This document shows, in pieces, positions 15,589-24,133 of a stretch of 40,543 bases of DNA. How positions within the stretch are numbered: position 1 is the stretch's first letter; each line of letters starts with the position of its first letter. The translations under genes and the position numbers were made by a program. The notes below the pieces were generated by a model. The model made no database searches. It saw only the letters and a program-made list of their open reading frames with translations, and was not told the origin of the DNA. The stretch lies in the NCBI GenBank assembly GCA_964634605.1, contig CAZWLJ010000031.1, positions 1 to 40,543 on the forward strand, in the 5' to 3' direction. The stretch comes from UPXZ01 sp964634605. GTDB lineage: Bacteria > Bacteroidota > Bacteroidia > Bacteroidales > Paludibacteraceae.

Positions 15589-15655
15589 TTTGTTTTGTTT
15601 AGTTTGTTTTTAGATTCAGTATATTTATCTTAATCAGTCATTTTTTTAAAAAATC

Positions 15656-16495
15656 TCAGGATGTCTGCAATTTTAATAGTTCAGGATTGTTGCTGATGAA
15701 TTGAGTGGCAGCTCTGTAGCCATACTGATAGATTGACAGATAAGCTTCGAAATTGAACTCATGATGTTTTTCGATAGCTTCGGGCTCTATCAGAAAGTCG
15801 CATTTGCTGCGGCCTGCCTGCGAACTTTGATGAAGTGCCACACGCACAGATTTTATGAGTGTATCGCGCGACTTCAATGGCTTGCTGGTTTTCAGGTGAG
15901 GAACCACGTCAGAACCAATTACATATTCGCACTTATCCCTGAGAGGCTGAGCGGGCACATTATTCAGCAGTCCACCGTCAACGTACATCATGTTGTTGAT
16001 TTTCATCGGGTTGAATATGCCCGGAATACTGCAGGAAGCTGCTACCCACATGTCCAGTTTTTCGCTTTTATTGATTATTTCCCAATTGCCTGTCGTAAGA
16101 TTCGAAACACATACATACAACTTTTTTTCCAGTTTATCAAAACTGTTGTTCGGAATGAATTCATTCATTATCGAAATAATCGGGCTATGATTGGACAAAC
16201 CGGATTTCCAGAATGCGGGCTGAAAACTCATTATGTTGGTAATCTTATAAAGTTTGCCGTCCCTGATAAACTGAAGCATTTGAGCAGGAGTGTATCCGGC
16301 AGCATAGATGGCTCCCACGATGCTTCCCATGCTTGCTCCGGAAATTAGCTCAGGATAAATCCGGTTATCCTCAAGCGCCTGGAGTACGCCAATGTGTGCG
16401 AATCCCAAAGCTCCACCTCCGCTCAGACAAATACCAATCTTGTGTTTTGTATCGTGCGAAGCTGAATGTGAAAACATTTCAATAATTGATTTCAT
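15656..16495 (-). CDS. Patatin-like phospholipase (RssA/YlbK type)
   Basis: The product is 279 aa. The oxyanion glycine loop SGGGALGFAHIGVL (25-38), the nucleophile elbow GASMG (53-57, Ser55) and the catalytic DGG (173-175, Asp173) are all present, so the Ser-Asp dyad is intact. There is no signal peptide, so the enzyme is cytoplasmic or membrane-peripheral, like RssA-type lipid acyl hydrolases. Its place upstream of a transporter and an acyltransferase suggests lipid turnover, but cotranscription is not shown. A TATATTTG -7 element sits 24 bases before the ATG. Confidence 0.93.
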   Translation of the reverse strand: MKSIIEMFSHSASHDTKHKIGICLSGGGALGFAHIGVLQALEDNRIYPELISGASMGSIVGAIYAAGYTPAQMLQFIRDGKLYKITNIMSFQPAFWKSGLSNHSPIISIMNEFIPNNSFDKLEKKLYVCVSNLTTGNWEIINKSEKLDMWVAASCSIPGIFNPMKINNMMYVDGGLLNNVPAQPLRDKCEYVIGSDVVPHLKTSKPLKSRDTLIKSVRVALHQSSQAGRSKCDFLIEPEAIEKHHEFNFEAYLSIYQYGYRAATQFISNNPELLKLQTS

Positions 16496-16518
16496 TCAAT
16501 ATGATTATTACTGCAATG

Positions 16519-16526
16519 CAAATATA
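16519..16526 (-). promoter_or_regulatory. Candidate -7 element for the patatin-like gene
   Basis: The minus strand reads TATATTTG, matching TAnnTTTG, with a leader of about 20 nt. No -33 TTTG is seen at 18-20 bp. Confidence 0.4.
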
Positions 16527-16783
16527 ATTCAAAAGTGTTAATGGAAATAAATATTTTAGCAAATAAAATGCAATAAAAATTATTTAGGGTAATTTTGTGC
16601 TTATAAATACATCCGGCGAAAGCCAAAAAGAGATATAATTTGATTTCTCCGGTTTAAATAAAAGATCTGACAAACATCACCTGAAAAAAAACCGGGTGAT
16701 GAAACAGAAAATCAGATTTTCGCTTATGTTAAAGATCAGTTTTCCATTTTTACCCGTGAAATTATAAAGCCACTGACTCATAT
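16527..16783. other. Divergent intergenic region between patatin-like gene and dpp4
   Basis: This AT-rich gap holds a plus-strand TAATTTTG (16590-16597), a -7 candidate for the peptidase gene that would give a long leader of about 185 nt. In that leader is a 7-bp hairpin, 16675-16681 with 16695-16701, with a 13-nt A-rich loop and no T tract. I see no ORF or recognised riboswitch. Confidence 0.35.
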
Positions 16784-18964
16784 ATGAAAAGAACTTTTTT
16801 ATTTTTGCTGCTTTTATCAATAGTCCGTATTTCGAATGCCGATTTGCTCAACGACATTTCAGATGGCAGGTTCAGAGCCAAAACCATTGCAAATATGAAA
16901 TCGATGAACGATGGTGAACACTATACCCTGCTTGAAAACAATAAACTGATAGTAAAATACAGCTTCAAAACAGGTAAAGCCGTGGATACTATTTTCAATG
17001 TATCGACTACCAGACTCAATAAAATTGAACAGATTAACGGATATGAATTCAGCCCTAACGAATTAAAAATTCTGGTGTATAACAATCAGAAATACCGTTA
17101 CCGGCGCACATTTACTTCAGATTATTACGTCTATGATTTGAAACGGAATGAATTGAAACCGTTATCTGAAAACGGCCCGCAGGAAGTTCCGCTTTTCTCG
17201 CCCGACAGCAGGTACATTGCTTTTGCACGGGAAAATAATCTATACCTGCATAAACTCGATTTCGGAACCGAAAGCGCCGTTACCAAAGACGGTGAATATG
17301 GAAAGATCATTAACGGAACTCCCGACTGGGTGTACGAAGAGGAGTTTGGGGCTACAAGGTATTTTGTTTTCAGCCCTGACAGCAAGATGCTCGCATTTGT
17401 TCGTTTCGACGAAACGGATGTACCCGTATATCAGATGCAACGCTATCTCGAAAGTTCCCTCACTCAGGATGGATTACCCCTCTATCCGTCTTTTCAGTCG
17501 TTCAAATACCCGAAACCCGGGCAGAATAACTCAAAAGTAAGTGTGAGGGTGTATGATGATTTCTACAAATCGGTTCGTACCATCAATCTTGGCACAGACG
17601 ATGAGGATTTTTACATCCCGCGTTTGAAATGGACAAAAGATCAGGATAAACTGGCAGTTTTTGTGCTCAATCGAAATCAGAACCGTCTGGATATGTATTT
17701 TGCTCATCCGAAATCGCTTGTATCGAAACTCACACTGCGCGAAACTGATAAGTATTATGTTGATTATGAAAATATTGACGATATCCAGTTTACTAACGAT
17801 GGAAAATACTTCACTTTCGTTAGCGAACGAAGCGGCTGGAGTCAGGCATATCTTTACAATATCAATGGTACTCTCAACAAACCACTGACTCCCGGAAACT
17901 TTGATGTGACAAAAATCTACGGTTACGATGAAGTTAAACAGATCCTCTATTACCAGTCGGCCGAGCAATCACCTTTACAGCGTGATATTTATGCTGTCGA
18001 TTCCAAGGGAAAGAAATTCCGCCTTACCGATGGCAAAGGTACCCATACGGCCGTTTTTTCCTCTTCGCTGGCATATTTTACCGACAATGCTTCGACCCTG
18101 AATATGCCTAATGTGACTACCCTGAGAAACAACAAGGGTGAAGCACTTCGGGTGCTCGAAGATAACGCGAAACTGGTTTCGGAGTTCAAAGCGCTGAATT
18201 TACCCGAAAAGGAATTTTTCAGTTTCACCAACTCAGAAGGTGTGAAACTCAATGGCTGGATGCTGAAACCTGTGAATTTCAGTTCGCAGCAAAAATACCC
18301 TGCCCTGATGGTGCAGTACAGCGGTCCGAATTCACAGGAAGTAAAAGACGCCTGGAATCCCGGTTGGGAATACTATCTGGCGTCTAACGGCTACGTGGTG
18401 GCATGTGTCGACGGACGCGGAACAGCAGCCCGGGGAAGTGAATTCCGGAAATGTACCTATATGCAACTGGGAGTGCTCGAAACCAAAGATCAGGTGGAGG
18501 CAGCCAAATACCTTGGCAGTCAGTTGTTTATTGACAAAAACCGTATTGGAATATGGGGATGGAGCTATGGCGGATTCATGACTATCAACACCATGAGTAC
18601 CGGCGAAGAAGTATTCAAAGCAGGGATAGCAGTTGCCCCTGTTACCGACTGGCGGCTTTACAATTCGGCTTATACAGAGCGATTTATGCGTCAGCCAAAA
18701 GAAAACAATGGCGGCTACGATGCAGGCTCACCACTGAAATATGCCGGTAACCTCACGGGTAACCTGCTGATAATCCACGGAACAGCCGATGACAATGTTC
18801 ACGTGCAGAATACTTATCTGTATCTGGATGCACTGAACAAAGCCAATAAACATGCTGATTTATACCTTTATACCGACAAAAACCATAGTATTCTCGGTAA
18901 AGAAACCCGCAGACATCTGTACAGAATGAAATTTGATTTTCTGGAAAAAAATCTGAAGAACTGA
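16784..18964 (+). CDS. dpp4: Dipeptidyl peptidase IV (S9B prolyl peptidase)
   Basis: The 726-aa product has a signal peptide (1-19), an eight-bladed beta-propeller, then an alpha/beta-hydrolase domain. The propeller carries DWVYEEEFG (181-189), the double-Glu motif that binds the free N-terminus of substrates and marks DPP-IV. The triad is Ser594 (GWSYGG), Asp669 (HGTADDNVH) and His701 (KNHS). It releases Xaa-Pro and Xaa-Ala dipeptides from peptides in the periplasm, a key step for proteolytic Bacteroidetes such as Porphyromonas. It is followed on the same strand, after 137 bp, by the metallo-hydrolase and TrmO genes. Complete and confidently assigned. Confidence 0.96.
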   Translation: MKRTFLFLLLLSIVRISNADLLNDISDGRFRAKTIANMKSMNDGEHYTLLENNKLIVKYSFKTGKAVDTIFNVSTTRLNKIEQINGYEFSPNELKILVYNNQKYRYRRTFTSDYYVYDLKRNELKPLSENGPQEVPLFSPDSRYIAFARENNLYLHKLDFGTESAVTKDGEYGKIINGTPDWVYEEEFGATRYFVFSPDSKMLAFVRFDETDVPVYQMQRYLESSLTQDGLPLYPSFQSFKYPKPGQNNSKVSVRVYDDFYKSVRTINLGTDDEDFYIPRLKWTKDQDKLAVFVLNRNQNRLDMYFAHPKSLVSKLTLRETDKYYVDYENIDDIQFTNDGKYFTFVSERSGWSQAYLYNINGTLNKPLTPGNFDVTKIYGYDEVKQILYYQSAEQSPLQRDIYAVDSKGKKFRLTDGKGTHTAVFSSSLAYFTDNASTLNMPNVTTLRNNKGEALRVLEDNAKLVSEFKALNLPEKEFFSFTNSEGVKLNGWMLKPVNFSSQQKYPALMVQYSGPNSQEVKDAWNPGWEYYLASNGYVVACVDGRGTAARGSEFRKCTYMQLGVLETKDQVEAAKYLGSQLFIDKNRIGIWGWSYGGFMTINTMSTGEEVFKAGIAVAPVTDWRLYNSAYTERFMRQPKENNGGYDAGSPLKYAGNLTGNLLIIHGTADDNVHVQNTYLYLDALNKANKHADLYLYTDKNHSILGKETRRHLYRMKFDFLEKNLKN

Positions 18965-19101
18965 TTTCGTTTCCGGCAGGAGAAATATCCGTTATGTAAA
19001 TTATATTATTATGAAACGAGCATGATTGCAGACAAGCACCGAAGTCGATGAGAATTTGTAATGCGAGTTCCATGCAACCATTTAAAAACAATTATTCAGG
19101 C

Positions 19102-19827
19102 ATGAAAATAAAAACTTTAACACTGCTGTTAGTTGCGATATTTCAGGGAATATCTGTACAGGCCGGAACATTCGAAGCCGACACTTTCAAAACGGCGAAA
19201 GGAAAAGTGGTTATTACCTTTATCAAACACGGCACAATGATGATCACCTACGGAAAAAAGACTGTCCAGGTGGATCCGGTGAGCATGTACGCCGATTATT
19301 CTGTTTTTCCGAAAGCAGATTACATACTGATTACACACGAGCATGGCGATCATCTGGATGCAAAAGCTGTGAAAACACTCACGAAAGATAATACAGTTTT
19401 AATCATCAATCAGGCCGGACGTGAAAAACTGGGACATGGCTACGTGATGAAAAACGGCGATAAACTGAAACTGAATGACTGGCTGAAAGTGGATGCGGTT
19501 ACGGCATACAATACTACTGAAGGTCGTGAAAAATTTCACCCCCGCCACAGGGACAACGGGTATGTACTCACGCTTGACGGATTACGCATATATATAGCAG
19601 GCGATACCGAAGATATTTCTGAAATGAAAAATCTGAAAAACATCGATATTGCTTTTCTGCCTGTGAATCAACCCTATACAATGACCGTTGAACAAGCCGG
19701 GAGAGCTGCACGCCTGATTAATCCAAAAGTGCTTTATCCGTATCATTACGGCGATACCGAAATCGGTAAATTGAAAAATTTGCTGAAAAGCACAGCTATT
19801 GATGTCAGAATAAAAGATATGCGCTGA
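19102..19827 (+). CDS. Exported metallo-beta-lactamase-fold hydrolase (UlaG-like)
   Basis: The start at 19102 gives 241 aa beginning with MKIKTLTLLLVAIFQGISVQAG, a clean signal peptide. The in-frame ATG at 19048 would add 18 polar residues before it and is rejected. The metal site HEHGDH (79-84, HxHxDH) is followed by a loop with IAGDTED (third ligand) and PYHYGD near the C-terminus. This arrangement is that of UlaG-like, single-domain members. The substrate is unknown; periplasmic location is inferred. The stop overlaps the trmO start by one base (TGATG), so the two are translationally coupled although their functions seem unrelated. Confidence 0.85.
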   Translation: MKIKTLTLLLVAIFQGISVQAGTFEADTFKTAKGKVVITFIKHGTMMITYGKKTVQVDPVSMYADYSVFPKADYILITHEHGDHLDAKAVKTLTKDNTVLIINQAGREKLGHGYVMKNGDKLKLNDWLKVDAVTAYNTTEGREKFHPRHRDNGYVLTLDGLRIYIAGDTEDISEMKNLKNIDIAFLPVNQPYTMTVEQAGRAARLINPKVLYPYHYGDTEIGKLKNLLKSTAIDVRIKDMR

Positions 19828-20534
19828 TGAATCAGGATGCTTTCAGAATCATTGCCCGCGTTCACACCGACTTCCCCTCGAAATTTGGAATTCCCCGCCA
19901 GAGTGGCATGATCAGCGAACTGAAAGGACGGATTATTTTCGAACCTGAATTTAGGAACGCCGATGCCGTGCGTGGTTTGGAAGCATTTACGCATGTGTGG
20001 ATTATTTGGGAATTTTCAGAGGCAAAACGTCACGAATGGTCGCCTACTGTACGCCCGCCGAAGTTGGGAGGCAACATACGCAAAGGGGTTTTTGCTACCC
20101 GCTCACCATTCCGGCCAAATCCGGTCGGACTTTCGGCCGTGAAGCTGGAAAAAGTGGAAATTGACAAAGAATCAGGTCCTGTACTTTACGTTTCGGGTGT
20201 GGACATGATGAATGGAACGCCTGTTTACGACATCAAACCTTATATCCCATATACCGACAGTTATCCCGAAGCCGGTAGCGGATTTGTTGACGATACCGAC
20301 AGAAACGAGTTAGAGGTATGTTTTCCTGATAATTTGCTTCAAATTATTCCTGATGCAAAACAGCAAACTGTTGTCCGGTTGCTTTCACTCGATCCGCGTC
20401 CTTCCTATCACGACGATGCGGAGCGAATTTATGGCCTGGAATTTTCCGGATTTGATGTTCTTTTCAGGGTTCGGGATAATGTACTTACCGTGTGTCAGGT
20501 AAGTAAGATGACGGAAAAAGGTCATCAGCCTTAA
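19827..20534 (+). CDS. trmO: tRNA (adenine(37)-N6)-methyltransferase TrmO (TsaA family)
   Basis: The 235-aa product has the TsaA/TrmO signatures: LEAFTHVWIIWEF (51-63), the SAM-binding TRSPFRPNPVGLSAV (91-105) and DIKPYIPYTDSYPEA (135-149), then a smaller C-terminal domain. TrmO methylates t6A37 of threonine tRNA to m6t6A, using a beta-barrel SAM fold. Length equals the E. coli enzyme. The start codon shares one base with the stop of the upstream hydrolase gene. TsaB, which helps make the t6A substrate, is coded at 31.4-32.1 kb in the same window but in a separate unit. Confidence 0.93.
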   Translation: MNQDAFRIIARVHTDFPSKFGIPRQSGMISELKGRIIFEPEFRNADAVRGLEAFTHVWIIWEFSEAKRHEWSPTVRPPKLGGNIRKGVFATRSPFRPNPVGLSAVKLEKVEIDKESGPVLYVSGVDMMNGTPVYDIKPYIPYTDSYPEAGSGFVDDTDRNELEVCFPDNLLQIIPDAKQQTVVRLLSLDPRPSYHDDAERIYGLEFSGFDVLFRVRDNVLTVCQVSKMTEKGHQP

Positions 20535-20567
20535 AAAACAAGGGTACTGCTTGTATGCAGTACCCTT
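20533..20567 (-). terminator. Terminator of the Tricorn-like protease gene (possibly bidirectional)
   Basis: A perfect 11-bp stem (20540-20550 with 20557-20567) has a 6-nt loop. On the minus strand it is followed by a six-base T run (20533-20538), so it ends the convergent protease transcript. On the plus side the hairpin sits right at the trmO stop but has only a TTTAATAAT tail. Confidence 0.85.
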
Positions 20568-20612
20568 TAATAATAACCGGTAAATATCTTCTGAAGAATT
20601 CCGGTAACAGGA

Positions 20613-23600
20613 TTATAATTCTTTCAGCAATTCCCTCACTGCGGCTTCCAGTTGTGTATCTTCGCCATTAATCGCTTTGTTCAGATCAAGCGGAGCTTTG
20701 ATGTCCGGTTCGAGCTGGGCATTTTCCAGGTATTTGCCTTCTGCAGTAAGGTAGCCCACTACCGGAATTCCGAAATAAACCGTCGGATCCTGCAGTGTAA
20801 CCCAGTTTACGCTGGTCATTGTACCGGGTACGGGCATTCCCACCAGTTTGCCGATATTCATGGTTTTATACACCCAGGGCGTGCCGTGTGCATTGGAGTA
20901 ATCGGCCTCTGTCATCAGCATAATGGAAGGCTTATTCCAGCGGCGACTCGGCATTTCGCTGTAATCTTTTTCCCGAACTACTTGCTGAAGGTATTTTTTT
21001 TTACTGCTGAAAAAGACTTCAATATCTTCGTGCAGCCGTCCGCCTCCGTTGTAACGGATATCAATCACTATGCCTTCTTTCTTATAATATTTACCGAGTA
21101 CATCGGCATACATTTTCCGGAAGCTTTCGTCGCCCATCGATGCAATGTGCACATAGCCCAAACGTCCGCCGGAAAGACGTTCCACATCATCAGCACGCTG
21201 TTTTACCCATCGGTTATAGAGTAAGGCATCTAGTGCAGCTGTCGTGATGGGTTTGATAACCTCGTCCCAACGATTGCCCGAAGCGGGTGAATAGAGTGAA
21301 ATCAGTGTGTTTTTTCCTGCTTTTCCTTCCAGAAGTGAGTAATAATCCGCATCGTCCGAAATTTGCTGTCCGTCAATTTTTTCGATGATATCCCCGGTTT
21401 TCAGTTTTGATGTAAAGTTGTCGAACGGACTGTTATGCAGTATTTCATCCACCTGCAAGCCTTTCTTCCCTTCAGCGTAACTTGTGAAAAGCCCGAGCTC
21501 AGCCGTTCTGTCTCCGGTTGCTTGTGCGCGGTATCCCGAGCCTGTATGCGACACGTTGAGTTCACCCAGCATTTCGGAGAGCATTTCCGAAAAATCGTAA
21601 TTATTATTGATGTGAGAAAGGAAATTACGGTAATGCCCGGTCAGTTTTTCCCAGTCCACACCATGCATATCAGTTGAATAAAAACGCTCTTTTTCTTCGC
21701 GATAAACCTGGTCGAACATGAATTCACGTTCTTTTGCCAGGTCAAGTTTTAGATCGGCTTTGAAATCGATATTTGAGAACTTATCATTGGCAAGTTCCAT
21801 TTTTTGCATTTTTTTGCCGCTCAGAATGAATAATGCTTTCTGTTCCTTGTCGGTACTTAATGAGGAATTACCGCCTTTGAGTTTGCTGAGAAGCTTTGTG
21901 GAGCGCTCACGCAGGTCATACACCCACATATCGTAATCGTCTTCGAATGCCGATAAGTAGTATAGTTTGGTGGCATCTTTGTTGATAATGGCGCTCCCGA
22001 GTCTCGACGAATTGGGTGTAATTCGCTCGATGCGCTCTTCCATGTTATCAAATTCTACAACAATGTCTTTCGTTTTAACATCGGGTTTTTTCTTATCAGT
22101 TTCTTTTTTATCTTTCAACTTGTCTTCTTCCTTCTTCCCGGCTTCTTCTTCGGTTTTTTTTGCTTCTTTTTCAGCATCGGTAAAGAGTTCAAAATCTTCC
22201 TTATTCATTTTGAATTTGTTATGCGCTTCGCGATTCATAAAAACAATCATCACGTCCTGCATGGAACCCCATGAGGCGTGGTTGCGCATTCCGTATTGTT
22301 CGGAACCAAATAGCAGGGCGTTGCCATCCATTACCCAACGCGGATTGCTGTTGAAATATCCGCTGCGGGTCACGTCAAACACATCCGAACCATCGCCTTT
22401 TGAGCTCACAATGCCAATGTTGGTGTAGGGAGAGTGTGCATTGGAGACATATTCAAGTGCAAACCATTTGCCATCGGGAGACCAATCGTAGTTCATCTGT
22501 CCATCTGTTTCGTGCTGATAACGTCCGTCCGTAATTTCACGCAGTTTTTTGCTGGCCAGATTGAATACCATCAGTTTTTTCCGGTTCATCATGAAAGCGA
22601 CTTCTTTTCCGTCGGGAGAGAATTTGGGTATTTGCTTTTCCGATTTATCTCCTTTTATCAGTTCTTCTTCATCAATCAGAGTGGCGTTCGGAAAATTAGG
22701 CTCCTCTTTTCGGGAAATTCTGGCAATATAAACATTCCAGTATCCATCGCGGTAGCTTGAATAAACCAGCGAGCGGTTGTCTTTCCCGAAATCCACATCT
22801 GCTTCCTGAGCTACTGTCTGAGTGATTTGTTTGGTAGTAGGGTAATCGGCAGAAGTAACGAAAACATTGCCGCGTACAGTAAATGCCACTTGCTTGCCAT
22901 CCGGCGAGTTGCTCGCCGATGTTGCACCGGTAGTGAAACTCAGTTTTTTAACCTCATCTTCACTGATATCGTTCCCGGCATTTATTTTTACTTTTTGAGG
23001 ATTTGTACTGCCTGGTTTCAGAGTGTAAATCTCTCCGTCAAAACCAAAACAGAGTGTTCCGTTGTTTGCGATGGAAAGAAACCGTACCGGATGTTCCCTG
23101 AAATGGGTAAGTTGCTTCATGGCCGATGGGTTGCTCACCGATGCCGAATAAACATTGAAACTGCCGTTTTTTTCACTTAAAAAATAAAAAGAATTACCAT
23201 CAGGGGCATACACAGGATCTGTATCTTCACCCGGACGATCAATCAGTACTTTTTGAGTACCCGTATTCAAATCATATTCCAGAATATCCCGGGTGACAGA
23301 TGAAGTATGATGTTTACGCCAGGTATTTTCAAAACCTTTCAAATCCTGAAAAAGAAATTTCTTACCCGATTTGTCAAAATTCATTTTTTCGGCAGGGTAG
23401 GCCAGAAGCATCGCCTCACGTCCTCCGGTTACAGGCACTTTGTAAACTTCCGTAAGCCGTGCTGTTGGAAATAACGCGCTTTTTGCCGGGTCCTGATAAT
23501 GAGCCGAGAAAATGATGAATTTTCCATCGGGTGTAAATGCGTATGGGGTTTCGTTGGCTGAATGGGTAGTGAGTCGTTTGGCAACACCGCCATCGGCTGC

Positions 23601-23882
23601 CATTACGTAAATATCTTTTAAACCTCCTTCGCGGTCACTGACGAAAGCAATTTTTTTCCCGTCGGGCGACCAGACCGGATTACTATCAAACGCTTCAAGG
23701 GTTGTAAGGCGCACAGCAGTACCACCGTCGGAGTTCACTTTGTATACATCACCTTTGTATGAAAAGGCAATCTGACTTCCGTCGGGTGATATAGCCGGAT
23801 ATCGCATCCAGACAGGTGACTGAGCCATTAAGATGCATGCTGAAAGTAAGAAAATGCCTGAAATAAAATGTCTTTTTATCAT
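20613..23882 (-). CDS. Tricorn-like protease (S41 peptidase with beta-propellers and PDZ)
   Basis: The 1089-aa product has a signal peptide (1-20) and two propeller regions built from repeated SPDG(K/S)-type blades (PD40/TolB-like). A lysine/glutamate-rich low-complexity linker lies at about 556-606. Then come a PDZ domain (about 795-865) and an S41 domain with IDIRYNGGG and the likely nucleophile Ser996 in TEADYSNAHG. The order propeller-propeller-PDZ-S41 is that of Tricorn and its Bacteroidetes homologues. Archaeal Tricorn is cytosolic and trims proteasome products, but the signal peptide puts this one in the periplasm, where it probably degrades peptides together with DPP-IV and M28. It has a textbook promoter upstream and a terminator downstream. 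Confidence 0.93.
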   Translation of the reverse strand: MIKRHFISGIFLLSACILMAQSPVWMRYPAISPDGSQIAFSYKGDVYKVNSDGGTAVRLTTLEAFDSNPVWSPDGKKIAFVSDREGGLKDIYVMAADGGVAKRLTTHSANETPYAFTPDGKFIIFSAHYQDPAKSALFPTARLTEVYKVPVTGGREAMLLAYPAEKMNFDKSGKKFLFQDLKGFENTWRKHHTSSVTRDILEYDLNTGTQKVLIDRPGEDTDPVYAPDGNSFYFLSEKNGSFNVYSASVSNPSAMKQLTHFREHPVRFLSIANNGTLCFGFDGEIYTLKPGSTNPQKVKINAGNDISEDEVKKLSFTTGATSASNSPDGKQVAFTVRGNVFVTSADYPTTKQITQTVAQEADVDFGKDNRSLVYSSYRDGYWNVYIARISRKEEPNFPNATLIDEEELIKGDKSEKQIPKFSPDGKEVAFMMNRKKLMVFNLASKKLREITDGRYQHETDGQMNYDWSPDGKWFALEYVSNAHSPYTNIGIVSSKGDGSDVFDVTRSGYFNSNPRWVMDGNALLFGSEQYGMRNHASWGSMQDVMIVFMNREAHNKFKMNKEDFELFTDAEKEAKKTEEEAGKKEEDKLKDKKETDKKKPDVKTKDIVVEFDNMEERIERITPNSSRLGSAIINKDATKLYYLSAFEDDYDMWVYDLRERSTKLLSKLKGGNSSLSTDKEQKALFILSGKKMQKMELANDKFSNIDFKADLKLDLAKEREFMFDQVYREEKERFYSTDMHGVDWEKLTGHYRNFLSHINNNYDFSEMLSEMLGELNVSHTGSGYRAQATGDRTAELGLFTSYAEGKKGLQVDEILHNSPFDNFTSKLKTGDIIEKIDGQQISDDADYYSLLEGKAGKNTLISLYSPASGNRWDEVIKPITTAALDALLYNRWVKQRADDVERLSGGRLGYVHIASMGDESFRKMYADVLGKYYKKEGIVIDIRYNGGGRLHEDIEVFFSSKKKYLQQVVREKDYSEMPSRRWNKPSIMLMTEADYSNAHGTPWVYKTMNIGKLVGMPVPGTMTSVNWVTLQDPTVYFGIPVVGYLTAEGKYLENAQLEPDIKAPLDLNKAINGEDTQLEAAVRELLKEL

Positions 23883-23909
23883 ATTTGTTTGTGTTTTTAA
23901 TAAAAGTTA

Positions 23910-23940
23910 CAAAAATAGGAAAAAATGAGCCGGAAACAAA
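23910..23940 (-). promoter_or_regulatory. Bacteroidetes promoter of the Tricorn-like protease gene
   Basis: On the minus strand TTTG (23940-23937) is followed after exactly 19 bp by TATTTTTG (23917-23910), a full match to the TTTG-19-TAnnTTTG consensus. The ATG follows after 27 bp. This shows the protease gene is not dependent on nifJ read-through. Confidence 0.75.
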
Positions 23941-24049
23941 TACTTTCAGAAAGCAGAACACGGTCTTTTTCTGAAGATGGAATGTTAACTTTTATTTTAG
24001 TGACAATTTTTTTTTGATGATGTGAATTTATATTTTTTTTTCAAATAGA

Positions 24050-24119
24050 AGAGCGCTGCTGAGAAGCAACGCTCTATCTAAGAAATCAGGTCCTTTAAGT
24101 TCCTGCCGGAGCCGGACCT
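24050..24119 (-). repeat. Two hairpins in the nifJ 3' region
   Basis: Stem 1 pairs AGGTCC (24088-24093) with GGACCT (24114-24119). Stem 2 pairs AGAGCG (24050-24055) with CGCTCT (24070-24075), plus inner TGCT/AGCA and a GAGA loop. They lie just after the nifJ stop on the minus strand. Stem 2 is followed by TTCTATTTG and then an A run, not a T run, so it is not a standard intrinsic terminator. It may still define the transcript 3' end. Confidence 0.45.
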
Positions 24120-24133
24120 AAACGTAAGGGAAT

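Noticed and set aside
19048..19101. Upstream ATG for the metallo-hydrolase gene
   Set aside because: It adds 18 polar residues before a clear signal peptide; the ATG at 19102 is the better start.
20652..21224. 190-aa open frame opposite the Tricorn-like protease gene
   Set aside because: It mirrors the conserved S41 domain and has no family features; antisense shadow.
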